A DNA stretch of 64,000 nt. Origin: Siphonodentalium dalli (taxonomy: Eukaryota; Mollusca; Scaphopoda; Gadilida; Siphonodentaliidae). The notes beneath the pieces are model-generated. The model did not search any database. It saw only the letters and a list, made by a program, of their open reading frames with translations, and was not told the DNA's origin. The stretch is from assembly GCA_032622095.1 (NCBI GenBank), contig CP136066.1:43599835-43663834 (forward strand). The letters run 5' to 3'. Position numbers and translations under genes: made by a program. Below, piece after piece: positions 1-10,984 of this stretch; within the stretch, counting starts at the first letter, position 1, and each line of letters begins with the position of its first letter.

Positions 1-1
1 C

Positions 2-415
2 TCAAATAATCGCCAATACTCAAATAGTCGCCAAAATTCAAATGGTCGACAAAATTCAAATGATCGTTCACGATCAACATCACCGACACCATATGTGCCT
101 TTGAATGTTGAGGTCAGTACATTAAAATCAAAAGTTTTCTCAATAGAAAACAAGATGGGCCATGTGGAAACTTCTCTCGATCAAATTAACAAAAAACTAA
201 CTGACATCAAGTTGCCACCACAAACACCAGATGTTCAAAAGCGTCCTGATAGGTCGCCTTCTCCTAATACAAATAGGAACAATCGCTGTTTCCAATGTCA
301 AGGTTATGGCCACTATCAGAACCAATGTCCATCCAATAATCCTAAAAATAGAACTGGAAGAGAACGATCTGTTGTATTTGATTTAAACAATCGAGGTTCC
401 GATCAGGAGGTCTGA
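2..415 (+). CDS. Gag C-terminal part of a Gypsy-like LTR retroelement (5' partial)
   Basis: The frame is open from the first bases of the window, so the N-terminal capsid part lies upstream; no ATG is visible. The visible part begins with a low-complexity Asn/Gln/Ser/Arg tract, followed by a helical stretch, a Pro-rich linker and one CCHC zinc knuckle (CFQCQGYGHYQNQC, CX2CX4HX4C). This is the usual nucleocapsid layout of Gypsy-type Gag, which binds element RNA during particle assembly. The frame ends at TGA 413-415. It overlaps the pol frame by 31 nt in the -1 phase and carries a frameshift heptamer in the overlap. The reading frame is intact, unlike pol. Family assignment is firm; the exact clade is not resolved. 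Confidence 0.8.
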   Translation, partial: SNNRQYSNSRQNSNGRQNSNDRSRSTSPTPYVPLNVEVSTLKSKVFSIENKMGHVETSLDQINKKLTDIKLPPQTPDVQKRPDRSPSPNTNRNNRCFQCQGYGHYQNQCPSNNPKNRTGRERSVVFDLNNRGSDQEV

Positions 416-447
416 TAGGGAGCCCCAGCGATCAAAATGACCTCGAT
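382..447 (+). promoter_or_regulatory. Programmed -1 ribosomal frameshift signal between gag and pol
   Basis: In gag phase, bases 382-388 read T TTA AAC, a canonical X-XXY-YYZ slippery heptamer. The pol frame is closed by TGA at 379-381 immediately upstream, and gag stops at 413-415, so a -1 shift must happen within about 31 nt, exactly where the heptamer sits. Downstream, 390-397 (ATCGAGGT) is perfectly complementary to 440-447 (ACCTCGAT), and the loop holds a second 5-bp hairpin (402-406 with 412-416). The heptamer and overlap are seen directly. The stimulatory structure is inferred, and the 1-nt spacer to the outer stem is shorter than usual. Confidence 0.7.
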
Positions 448-2543
448 GTCACACCATCCCTAAAAATTAACAATCACGTATTGAACGAAACAAAATCAAC
501 TCCAATTGAGACAAGGGTTGAAGTTAAAATTGATAAACAAGTTTTGAATACCACAAAATCAGCTCAAATTGAAATAACGGACAGCGATAGAGCTGAAATT
601 AACAATAAAGAATTGTCAAATATTTCTTATGACAATAATGCAATGAACATGGAAAGTGAACATGTACCGACTATAAATAGAGTCAAATCACTTTCAGCTA
701 TCAAAATTCCTATTTGCGTGGGAGGATATAATACAGAAACAGTCGTTGATACAGCGGCAGATATCACAATCATCTCTGATAAGATATTTCCATTACTTAA
801 TCCAAAACCTCCCATTATAAAAACTATATCCATAAATACTGCTGCAAGAGACTCTCAAATTTCTGGTCAACTCATTGGTCCGGTTATGTTGACAATAGGT
901 GACTTAAATTTTCATGAACAAATCTATGTAGGACCGATTGAAGATCAAATGCTATTAGGAATCGATTTCCTAACAAAGCATCAAGCTCTAATTGATGCAT
1001 CAAATGGATCAGTTCAATTTGATCCAGGTGGGTCAGATCACAAAATTCAACAAATCAATGTTGAAAATCCAAAAATCGCACGTGTTATGGTCAAACAAAA
1101 AACTACAATACCACCAAGATCAGTAGTTCTACTAAAATGCACGTTAGACAGTCATTTAAATGAATATGTCATTGAAACAAATTGCATACACGGTTTATTA
1201 ATATTCAGAACATTACATAAACCCGGTAAGACACCAAAAGTTGGCATAATAAATGTTAACGATTCCACCATTAAACTAAAAGATCACGAAGTTATCACAA
1301 CTGCCTCCGAAATAGAATCGATCTTTGAAGAAAATGATAACTATTCCGATGATCAAATTACAAAAGTTGACAACGAGTGTCAACAGACACCATCTGTTTC
1401 AACGCTATCGGAATGCAAATTAGAAACACAGAATAAATCAAAGGTGCCAATTCATATTAAAGATCTCTACGATCGATCAACTTCATTGTTAACATCTGAG
1501 GAAGCAAAACAATTGGCGTCACTGTTGACTGAATTTCAAGATGTGTTCGCGGTAAATGATTTTGATATTGGGAACTTTACTGCATTTGAACACAAAATAG
1601 ACACAAAAGACGCTACTCCCATTCGACAACGTATGCGACGCACACCGCTATGCTTCGTGGACGAAGAGAAAGAACACTTAGAAAAAATGTTAAAAAGCGG
1701 CGTCATTCAACCATCAATGAGCGAATGGAGTTCTCCCCCAGTCCTCATCCGTAAACGTGATAATACCGTCCGCTGGGCTATCGATTACAGGCTGGTCAAT
1801 TCAGTCACTGTTAAGGATAATTACCCATTGCCGCTAGTAAATGAGTGCTTAGATTCATTAGCTGGCAATCTATGGTTTAGTATTGGGGATTGTCAATCAG
1901 CGTATTGGGCAGTAAACGTTCAGGAAAGCGATAGGCCTAAAACAGCTTTCCTCACAAAGTATGGGCTCTGGGAATTCTGTAAATGCCATACGGACTCCAC
2001 GGGTCATCCCAAACATATTGCAGAGCAATGAATCTCGTACTCGCGGGATTGAATTGGGATGTCGTACTTTCTTTTGTTGACGACCAGATCATATTGGGCC
2101 AGAATTTCGAATCCCATCTACAAAATCTGCGTCTAGTAATGCAGAGACTTCGCAAATACCACCTCAAACTGAAACCGAAGAAATGTCGATTTTGCCAACA
2201 AGAAATAGAATTTCTCGGTCGAACGGTTGGCAAAAATGGGCTTGCAATGAACCAAGCATCCTGCGATGTAGTTCATAATTGGCCCATACCCAAAAACTCA
2301 AAAGATGTCGAAAAATTTTGTGGTCTCGTCAATTATCATCGAACCTTTATAAAGGATTTTGCAAAAATTGCAAAACCGCTTTATGCTATTACTGGTAAAC
2401 AAAAGTTCACCTGGGGCGGTGAACAACAAGATGCATTTGACCAACTTAAATTAGCACTAATTACACCACCAGTTTTGGCACTTCCAAATAGAACCGATAT
2501 ATTTGTTCTCGATTGTGATGCAAGCAAGATAGGGGAACAATAG
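382..2543 (+). pseudogene. Gypsy-like pol (protease, RT, start of RNase H), frameshifted and truncated
   Basis: The pol frame is open from 382 to the stop at 2029-2031. It holds a retropepsin with the active-site motif VVDTAADITIIS and the distal LLGIDFL, then the Gypsy RT fingers and palm (WAIDYRLVN, DNYPLP, FSIGDCQSAYW). After the GLWEF motif near 1977 one base appears to be missing. The rest of RT continues in another frame (1983-2543): MPYGL, the catalytic box as SFVDD rather than the usual YLDD or YVDD, then KCRFCQQEIEFLG and the thumb. The RNase H-like domain starts (FVLDCDAS) but stops at 2541-2543. No integrase is present. The single frameshift plus the missing RNase H and integrase mean this copy cannot encode a complete Pol. 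It is followed directly by the TatD ORF, which overlaps its last 25 nt. Confidence 0.8.
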
Positions 2544-2551
2544 AAAGGGAT

Positions 2552-4627
2552 TTGGGGAATGCTGACATAAATATTCTCCAAGATATTAACAACTTGTTAA
2601 ATACACCAAAAGGTTCCCCCATACCAGCAACAAAAGATGCCATAAAGCCATCACAAATACCAAAGAGTGACATCACCCAACATTCCGTTTCAGGGATAAA
2701 ACTTGACGTCTCGTCAAGAAAAAGGCCGTTAAAAGATGAAGCTCCGCCATTAGTACCTGAGAAACAAAGGAATGAGGTAAAGAATCAGTCTCCGTGTCCT
2801 TTTGACTATTGCGGAGTTTATCAAAAGCCGAGCAAGGCTAAGCGTCACTCTATAACTCAGCATATGCCAGCACACTGGTGGGTAGAAGAGCACGATTTCC
2901 ATCACGCCTACCGACCAGTGATATACCAAGACTTAATCGATCTGGCAGAACAAATAATTCCAAAATCGCCAGACACAAGGACGGACAACCAAAAACTAGA
3001 TCAATTGGTCAAGACAGTCAAGAGAAATGTCTCTTATACAACTATTCCAAGAACCGTCCCAATAGGCAGACAATATTTGGATGCCATGCAAACCATGTGC
3101 AGAGACAATCGCTGGCCAATCCCCAAATTAGGATTCTCTCTGCATCCAATTAACTCCCCGGCGTGCTTAATATATTGGCGATGCCTGGCCGCCATGGTCA
3201 ATCTATTAAAGAATGCTGATGCCAAACAATTTTGCCAACAAAAGCCGTCCCAAATAGGACGGCATGATATCATCAGGGAGTTCAATACACTTCACAAGGA
3301 CAAAGATGCAAGGGAGCGAGTGAAGAAAGAAATTAGCGATTTAAATCGAGGAACGCTACCAGAAAACGCTCCCAATGCACGAATTGCAGCAGGATTATTA
3401 TTATTTCCGAGGCCATACTGCAATCCGATGAAGCCTCAACAAAAGGCCCCTCATAAGGAGCCGTCGAAATCCATAGCCAAACAAAAGACTGCCCCAAGGC
3501 AGCCATCACAACAAACTGTCCCAAGGCAGCCACTACAACAGACTGCCCCAAGGCAGCCACCACAACAGACTGCCCCAAGGCAGCCATCACAAAAGACTGC
3601 CCCAAGGCAGCCACCATTTAGGCCTGCCCCAAGGCAGCCAACACAACAGAAAACGACAGAAGCCACCAAGCAAGCTCCGCCACCGAAACAAATGACGCCT
3701 CAAAGGCCGTCGAAATCAACAGCTCCACCACACAGTGCAGCAAGGCCAGATCAAAGGGCACAGGCATTGACGGCGATTGATACACACTTTCACCTCAATC
3801 GTCTTTGCAAAAGCCTCCACGTATCACTTACATCACCAATGGAGGCAATTCAGACGAGTATCCCACACCTAATGCCTAGGGTTCCGGTTACGGTCATCGG
3901 TGGCGTAAATGTGATGTGCGATCCACTGGAATACCCAAACATCATTCCAGTGGACCCATATTGGAAGACGGCAGTTGGGGTCCATCCAAAACAATACCAT
4001 CTGCTAACGGATGTGGGCATACTGACGAGATGGATCCAACTAATAAACGACCCACGTGTCACAGCTGTTGGAGAAATCGGGCTGGACCGATCTATCCGCG
4101 GCCTTACGCCACAAGGTCGTTATGATCAAGATCTGGCTTTCACCAGACTACTGTACCACACCAAGACAGTAGCAGAAAAGCCAATCGTATTACACTTGCG
4201 TGGCGACAAAAACGACCCATGGTCAAGGGACGTGAGTCATGTTGGCCTCAACATCTGCTCAAGTGAGTGTATATCCAGAAGGAAATTCCACTTCCACTCC
4301 TTCATGGGTACTCCAGATATCGTCCAAGCATGGTGCGATCGGTTTCGAAATACATATTTCCGAATCAATGGGTCATGTTTCTGGTTTGCCGATCCACAAA
4401 AGGCTGCAGTAGCAGCTATTCCTAAAGATCGGCTAATACTAGAGACCGATGCACCATACTTCAACGAGCAGATGTCGGGACGACCTTACACTTCTCCGGC
4501 TTTATTAGGGGAAATAGCAGAGTTTGTAGCCATCATCAGAGGAGAGACAACTCAAGAAGTCCTCCATTACACAAATAACAATGCTACCGCTCTCTATGAA
4601 ATTGGCAAATTACCAACATTCCAATAA
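2552..4627 (+). CDS. Zinc finger + Pro/Gln-repeat + TatD-type metal-dependent nuclease ORF
   Basis: The frame is open from 2519; 2552 is a TTG and the first ATG is at 2864, so the protein may start there, by splicing, or as a fusion with the preceding frame. Order of parts: a C2H2-like finger (C82, C87, H99, H104); a roughly 180-residue helical region I do not recognise; a Pro/Gln repeat of APRQPxQQT units (about residues 310-365); and a C-terminal TatD/Mg-dependent DNase domain (about 405-690). All TatD metal ligands are visible: HxH in IDTHFHLN (412, 414), E508 in GEIGLD, H548 in VLHLRGD, H582 in FHFHSFMG and D633 in LETDAP. The family removes nucleotides from DNA ends or repairs it. The domain resembles the TATDN2 branch. 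Intactness beside a decayed pol suggests constraint or recent arrival. Whether it belongs to the retroelement or merely abuts it cannot be settled here. Confidence 0.8.
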   Translation: MGNADINILQDINNLLNTPKGSPIPATKDAIKPSQIPKSDITQHSVSGIKLDVSSRKRPLKDEAPPLVPEKQRNEVKNQSPCPFDYCGVYQKPSKAKRHSITQHMPAHWWVEEHDFHHAYRPVIYQDLIDLAEQIIPKSPDTRTDNQKLDQLVKTVKRNVSYTTIPRTVPIGRQYLDAMQTMCRDNRWPIPKLGFSLHPINSPACLIYWRCLAAMVNLLKNADAKQFCQQKPSQIGRHDIIREFNTLHKDKDARERVKKEISDLNRGTLPENAPNARIAAGLLLFPRPYCNPMKPQQKAPHKEPSKSIAKQKTAPRQPSQQTVPRQPLQQTAPRQPPQQTAPRQPSQKTAPRQPPFRPAPRQPTQQKTTEATKQAPPPKQMTPQRPSKSTAPPHSAARPDQRAQALTAIDTHFHLNRLCKSLHVSLTSPMEAIQTSIPHLMPRVPVTVIGGVNVMCDPLEYPNIIPVDPYWKTAVGVHPKQYHLLTDVGILTRWIQLINDPRVTAVGEIGLDRSIRGLTPQGRYDQDLAFTRLLYHTKTVAEKPIVLHLRGDKNDPWSRDVSHVGLNICSSECISRRKFHFHSFMGTPDIVQAWCDRFRNTYFRINGSCFWFADPQKAAVAAIPKDRLILETDAPYFNEQMSGRPYTSPALLGEIAEFVAIIRGETTQEVLHYTNNNATALYEIGKLPTFQ

Positions 4628-5880
4628 GGTCTAAGAGACAAACAAATGATCACCCAGAGGTGATCGATTATATATCCTTTATACATATGTACAGTAATTG
4701 ATAGATAATTCCACTTATGGAATTGCATATTCTGCTTCTCAAATATACATATGTACAGTAATTGATAGATAATTCCACTTATGGAATTGCATACTCCGTT
4801 TCTCAAAATCTGTTGCAAAACACAAACAATTTTACAATGTTTTATACAGTAGCACTGTTCCAATCCGTTTGGTCAAAAGGATTGATGAAGTAAAATCTAG
4901 GCAATGAGCGGATATTAGGTCAGCTTCTAAAAATATGCCCACATCTGGGTATGTACTCATAACAATGTACACACAATTTCGTGACCTAATAATTCTGTCA
5001 ACCCCAATTTAGCGATGCGAGGGTTTTCGACTCTTGTAGTCCAATACACTCTTCCACACTCAATTGACTCTCAAATGGAATTCTTTAATAAATAAAACAG
5101 GGTTGAGTGTAGTATTTTTGGATATGAATTAAATGACGGTATCAGAAAATATAGTGCCAAATGCTCTCTATCAGAGAGCCGAAAACACACACAAACAAAT
5201 GCCGCTCCGCCGGACCAGCCAATGAAAGATCGGCGCAATTCGAGAACAGACCAGCGGAATGATACGTTAGGATTCGTCCATTCACTCCTCGACAGCCACG
5301 ACAAACAAACCTATTCTTATTCATTGACGTATTATATTGAATTAAATCATCGTTGGATCTTCGCATTATTACATAAGGTTAGTTATTTAATTATGTTTCA
5401 TATTTATTGATTGTCATTAAATGACACACCACAAAAATCCAACAGTTCTCCTGGATACGCATACATCGATAGGAATATTGCTCTATGCTGTGCCCAAATT
5501 ATGAGTGTATACATATATTAGCGATAAGATAGGAGTATAAGAATAGACATATTTACAACTGAACACATTTTACTTTAAGTTTGCATGGCTTTCAACCCGA
5601 ATAAATGACTAAATAATTACATTTGTGCGTAGTTCTTTAGGATAGTGCAATTGATGTGACTGCAATGTTTGCTAATCCCAGTTGATTGCCCATTCTACCA
5701 GTGGGGAGACTGGATTCTAACGTATCAGTTATACGATACTCACCGAAATAAGCCAACGCTAGGACTGTCTTTGGCATAACGTTGAAAGTCTGATTTGAAT
5801 TTCCAACTACATGTAATATTTTGTGTGCAGTGATGTATGTTGTTTTACACCATAAACGGCTCAAAATGTTCTTATATTAG
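4628..5880. other. 3' flank of the TatD ORF, no gene; no confirmable LTR
   Basis: AT-rich sequence. It contains a two-copy 64-bp direct repeat (separate entry) and an AATAAA at about 5089 that could serve as a polyadenylation signal. A stretch ending near 5444 has TG...CA-like ends (about 5035-5444), but no second copy exists in the window, so an LTR call cannot be supported. Confidence 0.4.
4681..4808 (+). repeat. Two-copy 64-bp tandem repeat after the TatD ORF
   Basis: The block beginning ATACATATGTACAG at 4681 is repeated at 4745 with only a few substitutions (period 64). It lies in the 3' untranslated region of the TatD ORF. Each unit carries a short inverted pair, AATTCCA/TGGAATT. Confidence 0.8.
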
Positions 5881-5949
5881 TCAACTTTTATGTCACCGAG
5901 TTGGAAATTGTCCAATCATAGGGAGAGTTTGGTTGGTCAAATTTGATCA

Positions 5950-7330
5950 CTGGTTTATACAATTAATCGAAATATGAAGATCATCAGATTTCGCCCTTCG
6001 ATCAGCAACATAACATTCCATTATTATGTTTGGTGGTAAAAACAGTAAGTTGTAACTGTTGACCATTTTCAACCTATACACCCACTACGATTGCAAAATG
6101 TCATTCTACAATTTGGCAGTAAGTGCATGTAGCGAAATGTTAGACTTGTGTTCTAAATCAACAATGTTCACACTAAATAACGGTTGGATAATACAATTAA
6201 GAGAACAATTTCAAACTATATTTGGTCTGAATTTTCCAAAGTAATGAAATTTCCAACTGTTGAACATTTTGGCCAAAGTTGGACTAAGGCGCGAGTCAAA
6301 ACACATCGCCACGCATCTGTGTCAAATGTGGTACTTTGTGAGTAAAACTAATATGAGTGGGAATGTTGAGACATATAGCTTGCCTTGTCAAGTACGGTAC
6401 TTTTAGGACCCATAACTAATTTGTGATTTCATTCGTTTCACTTGCTGGTGATTATCGAATTAACGCTACATATATTTCATCTGATTTAATTTTTTGTCAC
6501 ATTGGAGACTATAAATTTCATGTATATTTAAAACTTATTTAAAATTTTCTGGTAATCGTCCATTTATAAAATAGTCTGTGTAGTAAAAACGTACGAAGTG
6601 TCTATATTGAATGTGTGTATGAATATTGTTGTTATTGTCATGATTATGATGTATATGATTGTTTTGAATATGTCCATGTATATAGTGTCAATAAAGAATA
6701 CAACAAATAACAACAAAATCAGAATACAATCTAACATTTCCTGAACACGAAGAAGGTTGGTGAATGAGCCTCGATTAGGCCTTATCGGTTCCTCACATCG
6801 ACGAGTATGTATTGGACATGTTCAGATTCAAGAGAGTCAGACTTCGCCCTTCAGTCATCAACTGACAATATATTCCAAATGTTTGGTGGTAAAATAAATC
6901 CAGTGTTAAGACTCCAGTGATAACAGTTACTGTTGACAGTTTTCAATCTGACACCCGAGGTCGTTTGTTGAACTTATTAGCTGAACATTTCCTATGGGAT
7001 AACTACTCACCATTGATGCTTTAGTGACATTATCATAACTATTTCAACTTATATAGTTGGTTTGAATTTTTCAAATAACGTTGTCACATGCATGAAATTG
7101 CCATTATTTAACATTTTGGTAAAGGTGGGGGCAGCTGCACAGAGAGACACACACAGACTCACCTGTCACTACGCCCCTGTGTTAAATGTGATGATTGGTG
7201 AATACAGTTAATTTTTAAATCCTTCCAATACAGAGAAGGTCACCGAATGTGCCTCGACCATGTCTAAATGGTCATCACATCAACGAGAAGTTATTGGACA
7301 TGGATATAGAAAGTCTACGAGTCAGAGATA
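5950..7330 (+). repeat. Diverged repeat unit in at least two and a half copies
   Basis: The stretch around 5986-6350 is repeated, diverged, at about 6838-7215: both carry TTTGGTGGTAAAA, a TGTTGAC block, a TGAAATT..CA..TTGAACATTTTGG-like block and a terminal GTGTCAAATGTG-like end. A third start lies at 7220-7330, matching 6740-6850 (TTATTGGACATG and neighbours). The arrangement looks like degenerate head-to-tail copies of a non-coding mobile sequence. The motif CCAACTGTTGAA is shared with the repeats at 15.9-16.2 and 60.1-60.5 kb. Confidence 0.55.
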
Positions 7331-7955
7331 ATCAGACCCCTATCTAAATTTAGATTTTTTATCTCTAATGATATCTAATTTATTTCAGCTGATTATTGAA
7401 ATCCAAGACCCATATATAGCGTGAGCCCAACCCACGGTAACAGTAGGGACAAAACACACAAACAGCCAGTAATTATGAAATTAATCTTGTGTTGACAAAG
7501 GTCGGTATATAGTTGACGGAATGGATAAATACAGAGCTATTAGACACAGAAGCAGCTCTTTGGTAACATGCATGGACATTGAAGTAATATTAGGCCTTGT
7601 ACAGCTAATATACATGTATTCCGGACATCAAGCGTTTGTTTTGAATTCACGTTGAGTTTGTAGGAATAACGAACGTGTGGAATAGTACATGTATCACTGC
7701 TGTCACCAGAATTTCCTTTATGAAATTATGTTACCACCTTCATCAACGCTTGAGTGAGAACGAAATGACGAGGGGGGGAGGGATCTGGCAACATTTATGA
7801 AAACCTGATGTAACCAGAATAGCACTAGATCATGCATGGGGGTGGCAACAGTATCATTACATAGATAGACACCAATAACCCAGTCGTGTTTATTTTTAGG
7901 ACAATGTCTTTCCTATATTACGAGAATGTTTACCACAGTTACTACGGTTTTTAGC
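7331..7955. other. Unassigned intergenic DNA
   Basis: I see no ORF, repeat or RNA gene here. There is a short G-rich tract near 7770. Confidence 0.4.
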
Positions 7956-8360
7956 TCAACTTTACAAAGTCAAATTTGAGCTATTGCCATGAGTTTGTGT
8001 CCGTCGTCCGTGCGTGCGTTCGCGCGTCAACAATTTCCCTCGGCACGCCCTACAGGCCACACCCTTCATCCGATATTCACCAAACTTTATATGTAGCTTC
8101 ATGGTGACCTATAGATGGGAGCTATCAATTTTTTCATTATTTCGATGAAAAACATGGCCCCAGCAGCCATCTTGGATTTCAAATTTGAATCCAATGGAAA
8201 ACCCTACAGTCCGCATTTATATCGCCGGATCATGTTTTTAATTTTGCAGGCACACTCTTTGTATGACTAAATCCTTCGGCATACCATACAGGCCACATCT
8301 CATCCGATCGTCACCAAACTTCATATGCATCTTCGGGGTGACCTCTAGTTTATTTTCCTT
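7956..8360 (+). repeat. Dispersed repeat with CTACAGGCCACA / CACCAAACTT modules
   Basis: A module reading roughly CCCTACAGGCCACA, then ATCCGAT.GTCACCAAACTT, then GGTGACCTATAGATGGGAG, AAAAACATGGCC and AGCCATCTTGGATTT occurs here twice (8040-8210 and 8272-8360). Related copies are at 26.4-26.95 kb and, partly inverted, at 54.1-55.4 kb. It is preceded by a GTCCGTCGTCCGTGCGTGCG-type microsatellite. This is a middle-repetitive element with no coding capacity visible. Confidence 0.6.
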
Positions 8361-9078
8361 CTTCTATCATTCTATGCATTGCTAAGCAAAAATTAACTCC
8401 TTCCTATGTTGAGCTACAGTGTCATTGACATTTTTGACATTTTAAACTCGTGGTTATTTGAGTCTAAACATTGACGGTTGGAAAATATTCAAAATTGGGT
8501 TTGAAAATGACATATATTGCTAGGAAATTCAGATAATTCGAACAATCGCAACTTATTATTTGTCAGAAATTAACAGTTGGAGTTGATTATATAAAGCATG
8601 AAATGTCCAACATGGGTTAGAGATTTCCACACACGTGTAATTGGCATAAGATTTCCATATAAGCTTGAGTGATATTATCTCACCGACTGTTCATGTGCGT
8701 ATTGTTTTGCCAACCACATCCCGGCCGCGAGCGTTTTTGTCATATACATGCACTCGTTCAGATTATATGAATAAAATTCAATGTCAGCCGCCGTTATGCG
8801 CGACAAAACAGATTAGAATGAAACGAAACCTTAGAACAATTGGTCTATTACGTTCTTAAATGGACGACATTATGTGTGCTCAGTTATCTGCGACACTGCC
8901 TGCATAATTCCTAGAAATTCCCTGCTTTCAGTTTCTGTTTCCCGCGAAACCGATTGCGTTGCACCAAGTTTTGATCCATTCAGTCTTGTTGATAACATGC
9001 ATTTAACACTTCAAGTTATGTCTGTGTTCTGCGACCCCCCCCCCCCCCCTTGAAGACAACTACTGTAAATATGTGATG
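8361..9078. other. Unassigned intergenic DNA with a poly-C tract
   Basis: No supportable gene. A run of C at about 9037-9050 is one of several homopolymer C/G tracts in the window (also near 13612, 16212, 25729, 53551 and 60355). Confidence 0.4.
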
Positions 9079-9080
9079 TA

Positions 9081-9267
9081 CAGGACCAGTCAAACGAAGC
9101 GCTATTTTCGCGCCCAATATCGCAATAATATTCCAAGAGGAAACGCTTATAAGCGCGCCGCTTGCGATATTATTGCACTATTTTGCGGTTAATATAGCAA
9201 TATTTCGCGCTTAATATTGCGCTCAAAATTGCTTCTTCTAAATTGTTAATTGCATAAATAGAGACAA
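9081..9267 (-). mobile_element. Truncated copy of the TA-flanked MITE seen intact at 50.7 kb
   Basis: It begins CAGGACCAGTCAAACGAAG right after a TA dinucleotide (9079-9080). It matches the reverse complement of the right end of the 50666-51177 element, through the shared GAAACGCTTATAAGC, TTGCTTCTTCTA and AATAGAGACAATG blocks. The opposite terminal repeat is missing, so this is a one-ended relic. Confidence 0.75.
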
Positions 9268-10517
9268 TGTCTCTATGAGTGTCTTCTAACTTCGAATCCC
9301 TGTTCTTAGGCATTCATGAACGGTACAATAACTACAATTATAGATACTAACAGGGTCAACCCACTCTTGACATTTCAAATACCTGAGAGGATACCATGTG
9401 TTGAGTTAGTTCAACCCATGCATCTTCTCAGATATTTTAATCAACACGCACGGCAAAGAGGGTCCTGATTTAGAATGAGAGAAACATAATACTTGCGAAA
9501 ATTCAGTCCAGTATTCCAGTATTGACTAAAAATCATTGGCTTTAAATGAAGTTGGCGCATCCAAAATGAAAATTTGTATGATGGGAGTATACAAAATGTA
9601 TGAGAAATGGAATGAGTTAGCAAACTAAAACCCCTTATTATGTCCAAATTACTGTATCATTTGTAAACTCCATTCTAACCTCTGGGAAAACTGTTAAAAG
9701 AGCAACTAATGCATACTTGATCCAGATTATTTTGTTTATGTATGTACTTGACTGTTGTACATGTAATTGTCCCTTTGTTCTGTCCTTACTATGTGTTGGT
9801 GATAATCCTATAATTGAATTTTATAAAGTTTTGAATTTTGAGAAAATATATATTAAGAACTGTGTCGGTGTCAAATAGACAATTTCCTCTGCCATTCAGA
9901 TATAAGTTGTTCAGGTCACAGAGTGTGACATGGTCTCGTGTAATGTGAGCGGATTTAATATCAAACGAGCCTGAATCTCTGTGAATTTACTTATGCCCGG
10001 TTATCTATCATTCTGTGTTTCCCCATGCATAACTGATATCCTATACAAGCTGATATAAACTATTAAATCATGTCATATGAGTATAATGAATATAATGAAA
10101 GCTTGGGTGTTTTTGGTTTGGTTATTCTCATGGTGGTCCCATGGTGAGCATGTTTCAATTCCGATTCACCGGTGTGAATATAATGTAACATGTTTATAGT
10201 CTGAGACTATTCAGCTTCCACTTTCATTTTACGCCCAACTTTATTAGCTGCTCCACAACATACTGCCTCTTTGACTGTGTTTGAGTAGGGGTGACATCAA
10301 CTTCAGTGACTCCCGCACTCTCTGGCCAGCTCGTTGCATCAATGTGGACTGGAACCGAAGCTATATATCGCATTATGGATGCAGACCCGACAACACCACT
10401 AACAAGGCAGTCTGGTACAGTCCTCCGCAGTCCGGTTCTCATGCCTTGACCGGTCTGGTTTAGCATATAGCAACATAGCAATTGAAAATCAAGTCCACAT
10501 CGTTGAAATTAGGTTCG
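9268..10517. other. Unassigned intergenic DNA
   Basis: Short chance ORFs only. I see no splice-bounded exon, repeat array or RNA gene. Confidence 0.4.
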
Positions 10518-10521
10518 TTAA

Positions 10522-10844
10522 CCCTTCCATGACTGGAGCTTCCTGAAATTTACGGGAACCCTGGCAGTGTGCCAATGCATTATCTTATATGTGAGTCTCA
10601 CATAGGGAACTTCGCACATATAAGAGAATACATTGGCCTAACAATATTTACATTGTAAGCCAGTTCATTCTCTTATATGGGAGACTCGCATATAAGAGAA
10701 TGCACTGGCACAGGATCTTTAATGGTATACCAGTGCATCTTCCGCCATAAAAGGGTTGGTGTAAACATTATTTGTTTTTGTATCCCAGATTTATACAAAT
10801 ATTTACAAGATGATGTTCATATATATATGCAATTATGGTAAGGG
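10522..10844. mobile_element. TTAA-flanked MITE (piggyBac-like) with two palindromes
   Basis: TTAA lies on both sides (10518-10521 and 10845-10848) and the ends read CCCTTCCATGACTGG and, on the other strand, CCCTTACCATAATTG, which are only partly alike. Inside are two hairpins (10570-10637 and about 10660-10712) built on CCAATGCATTCTCTTATAT arms. The left end is nearly the same as the reverse complement of the end at 28030. TTAA target choice and CCCTT ends point to the piggyBac superfamily. Confidence 0.6.
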
Positions 10845-10984
10845 TTAATTATAAAAGGGTTACTAATATCTAGACTGTATAATTGGAACAGTTGTACCCC
10901 TGATTTAACACAAGCGCAACGTTGAAAAACGCAGTCAAAATAACACCCTGTCGCAGCCATTATCTAATATAGATGGTGTTGTTC

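Noticed and set aside
2519..2543. Second programmed frameshift joining pol to the TatD ORF
   Set aside because: The phase (-1) and overlap would allow it, but I find no X-XXY-YYZ heptamer in the overlap.
3333..3669. Minus-strand ORFs opposite the Pro/Gln repeat
   Set aside because: Shadows of the repetitive coding sequence on the + strand.
5035..5444. 3' LTR of the Gypsy-like element
   Set aside because: TG...CA-like ends only; no second copy, no clear polypurine tract, and the AATAAA and TATA-like words are in the wrong order.
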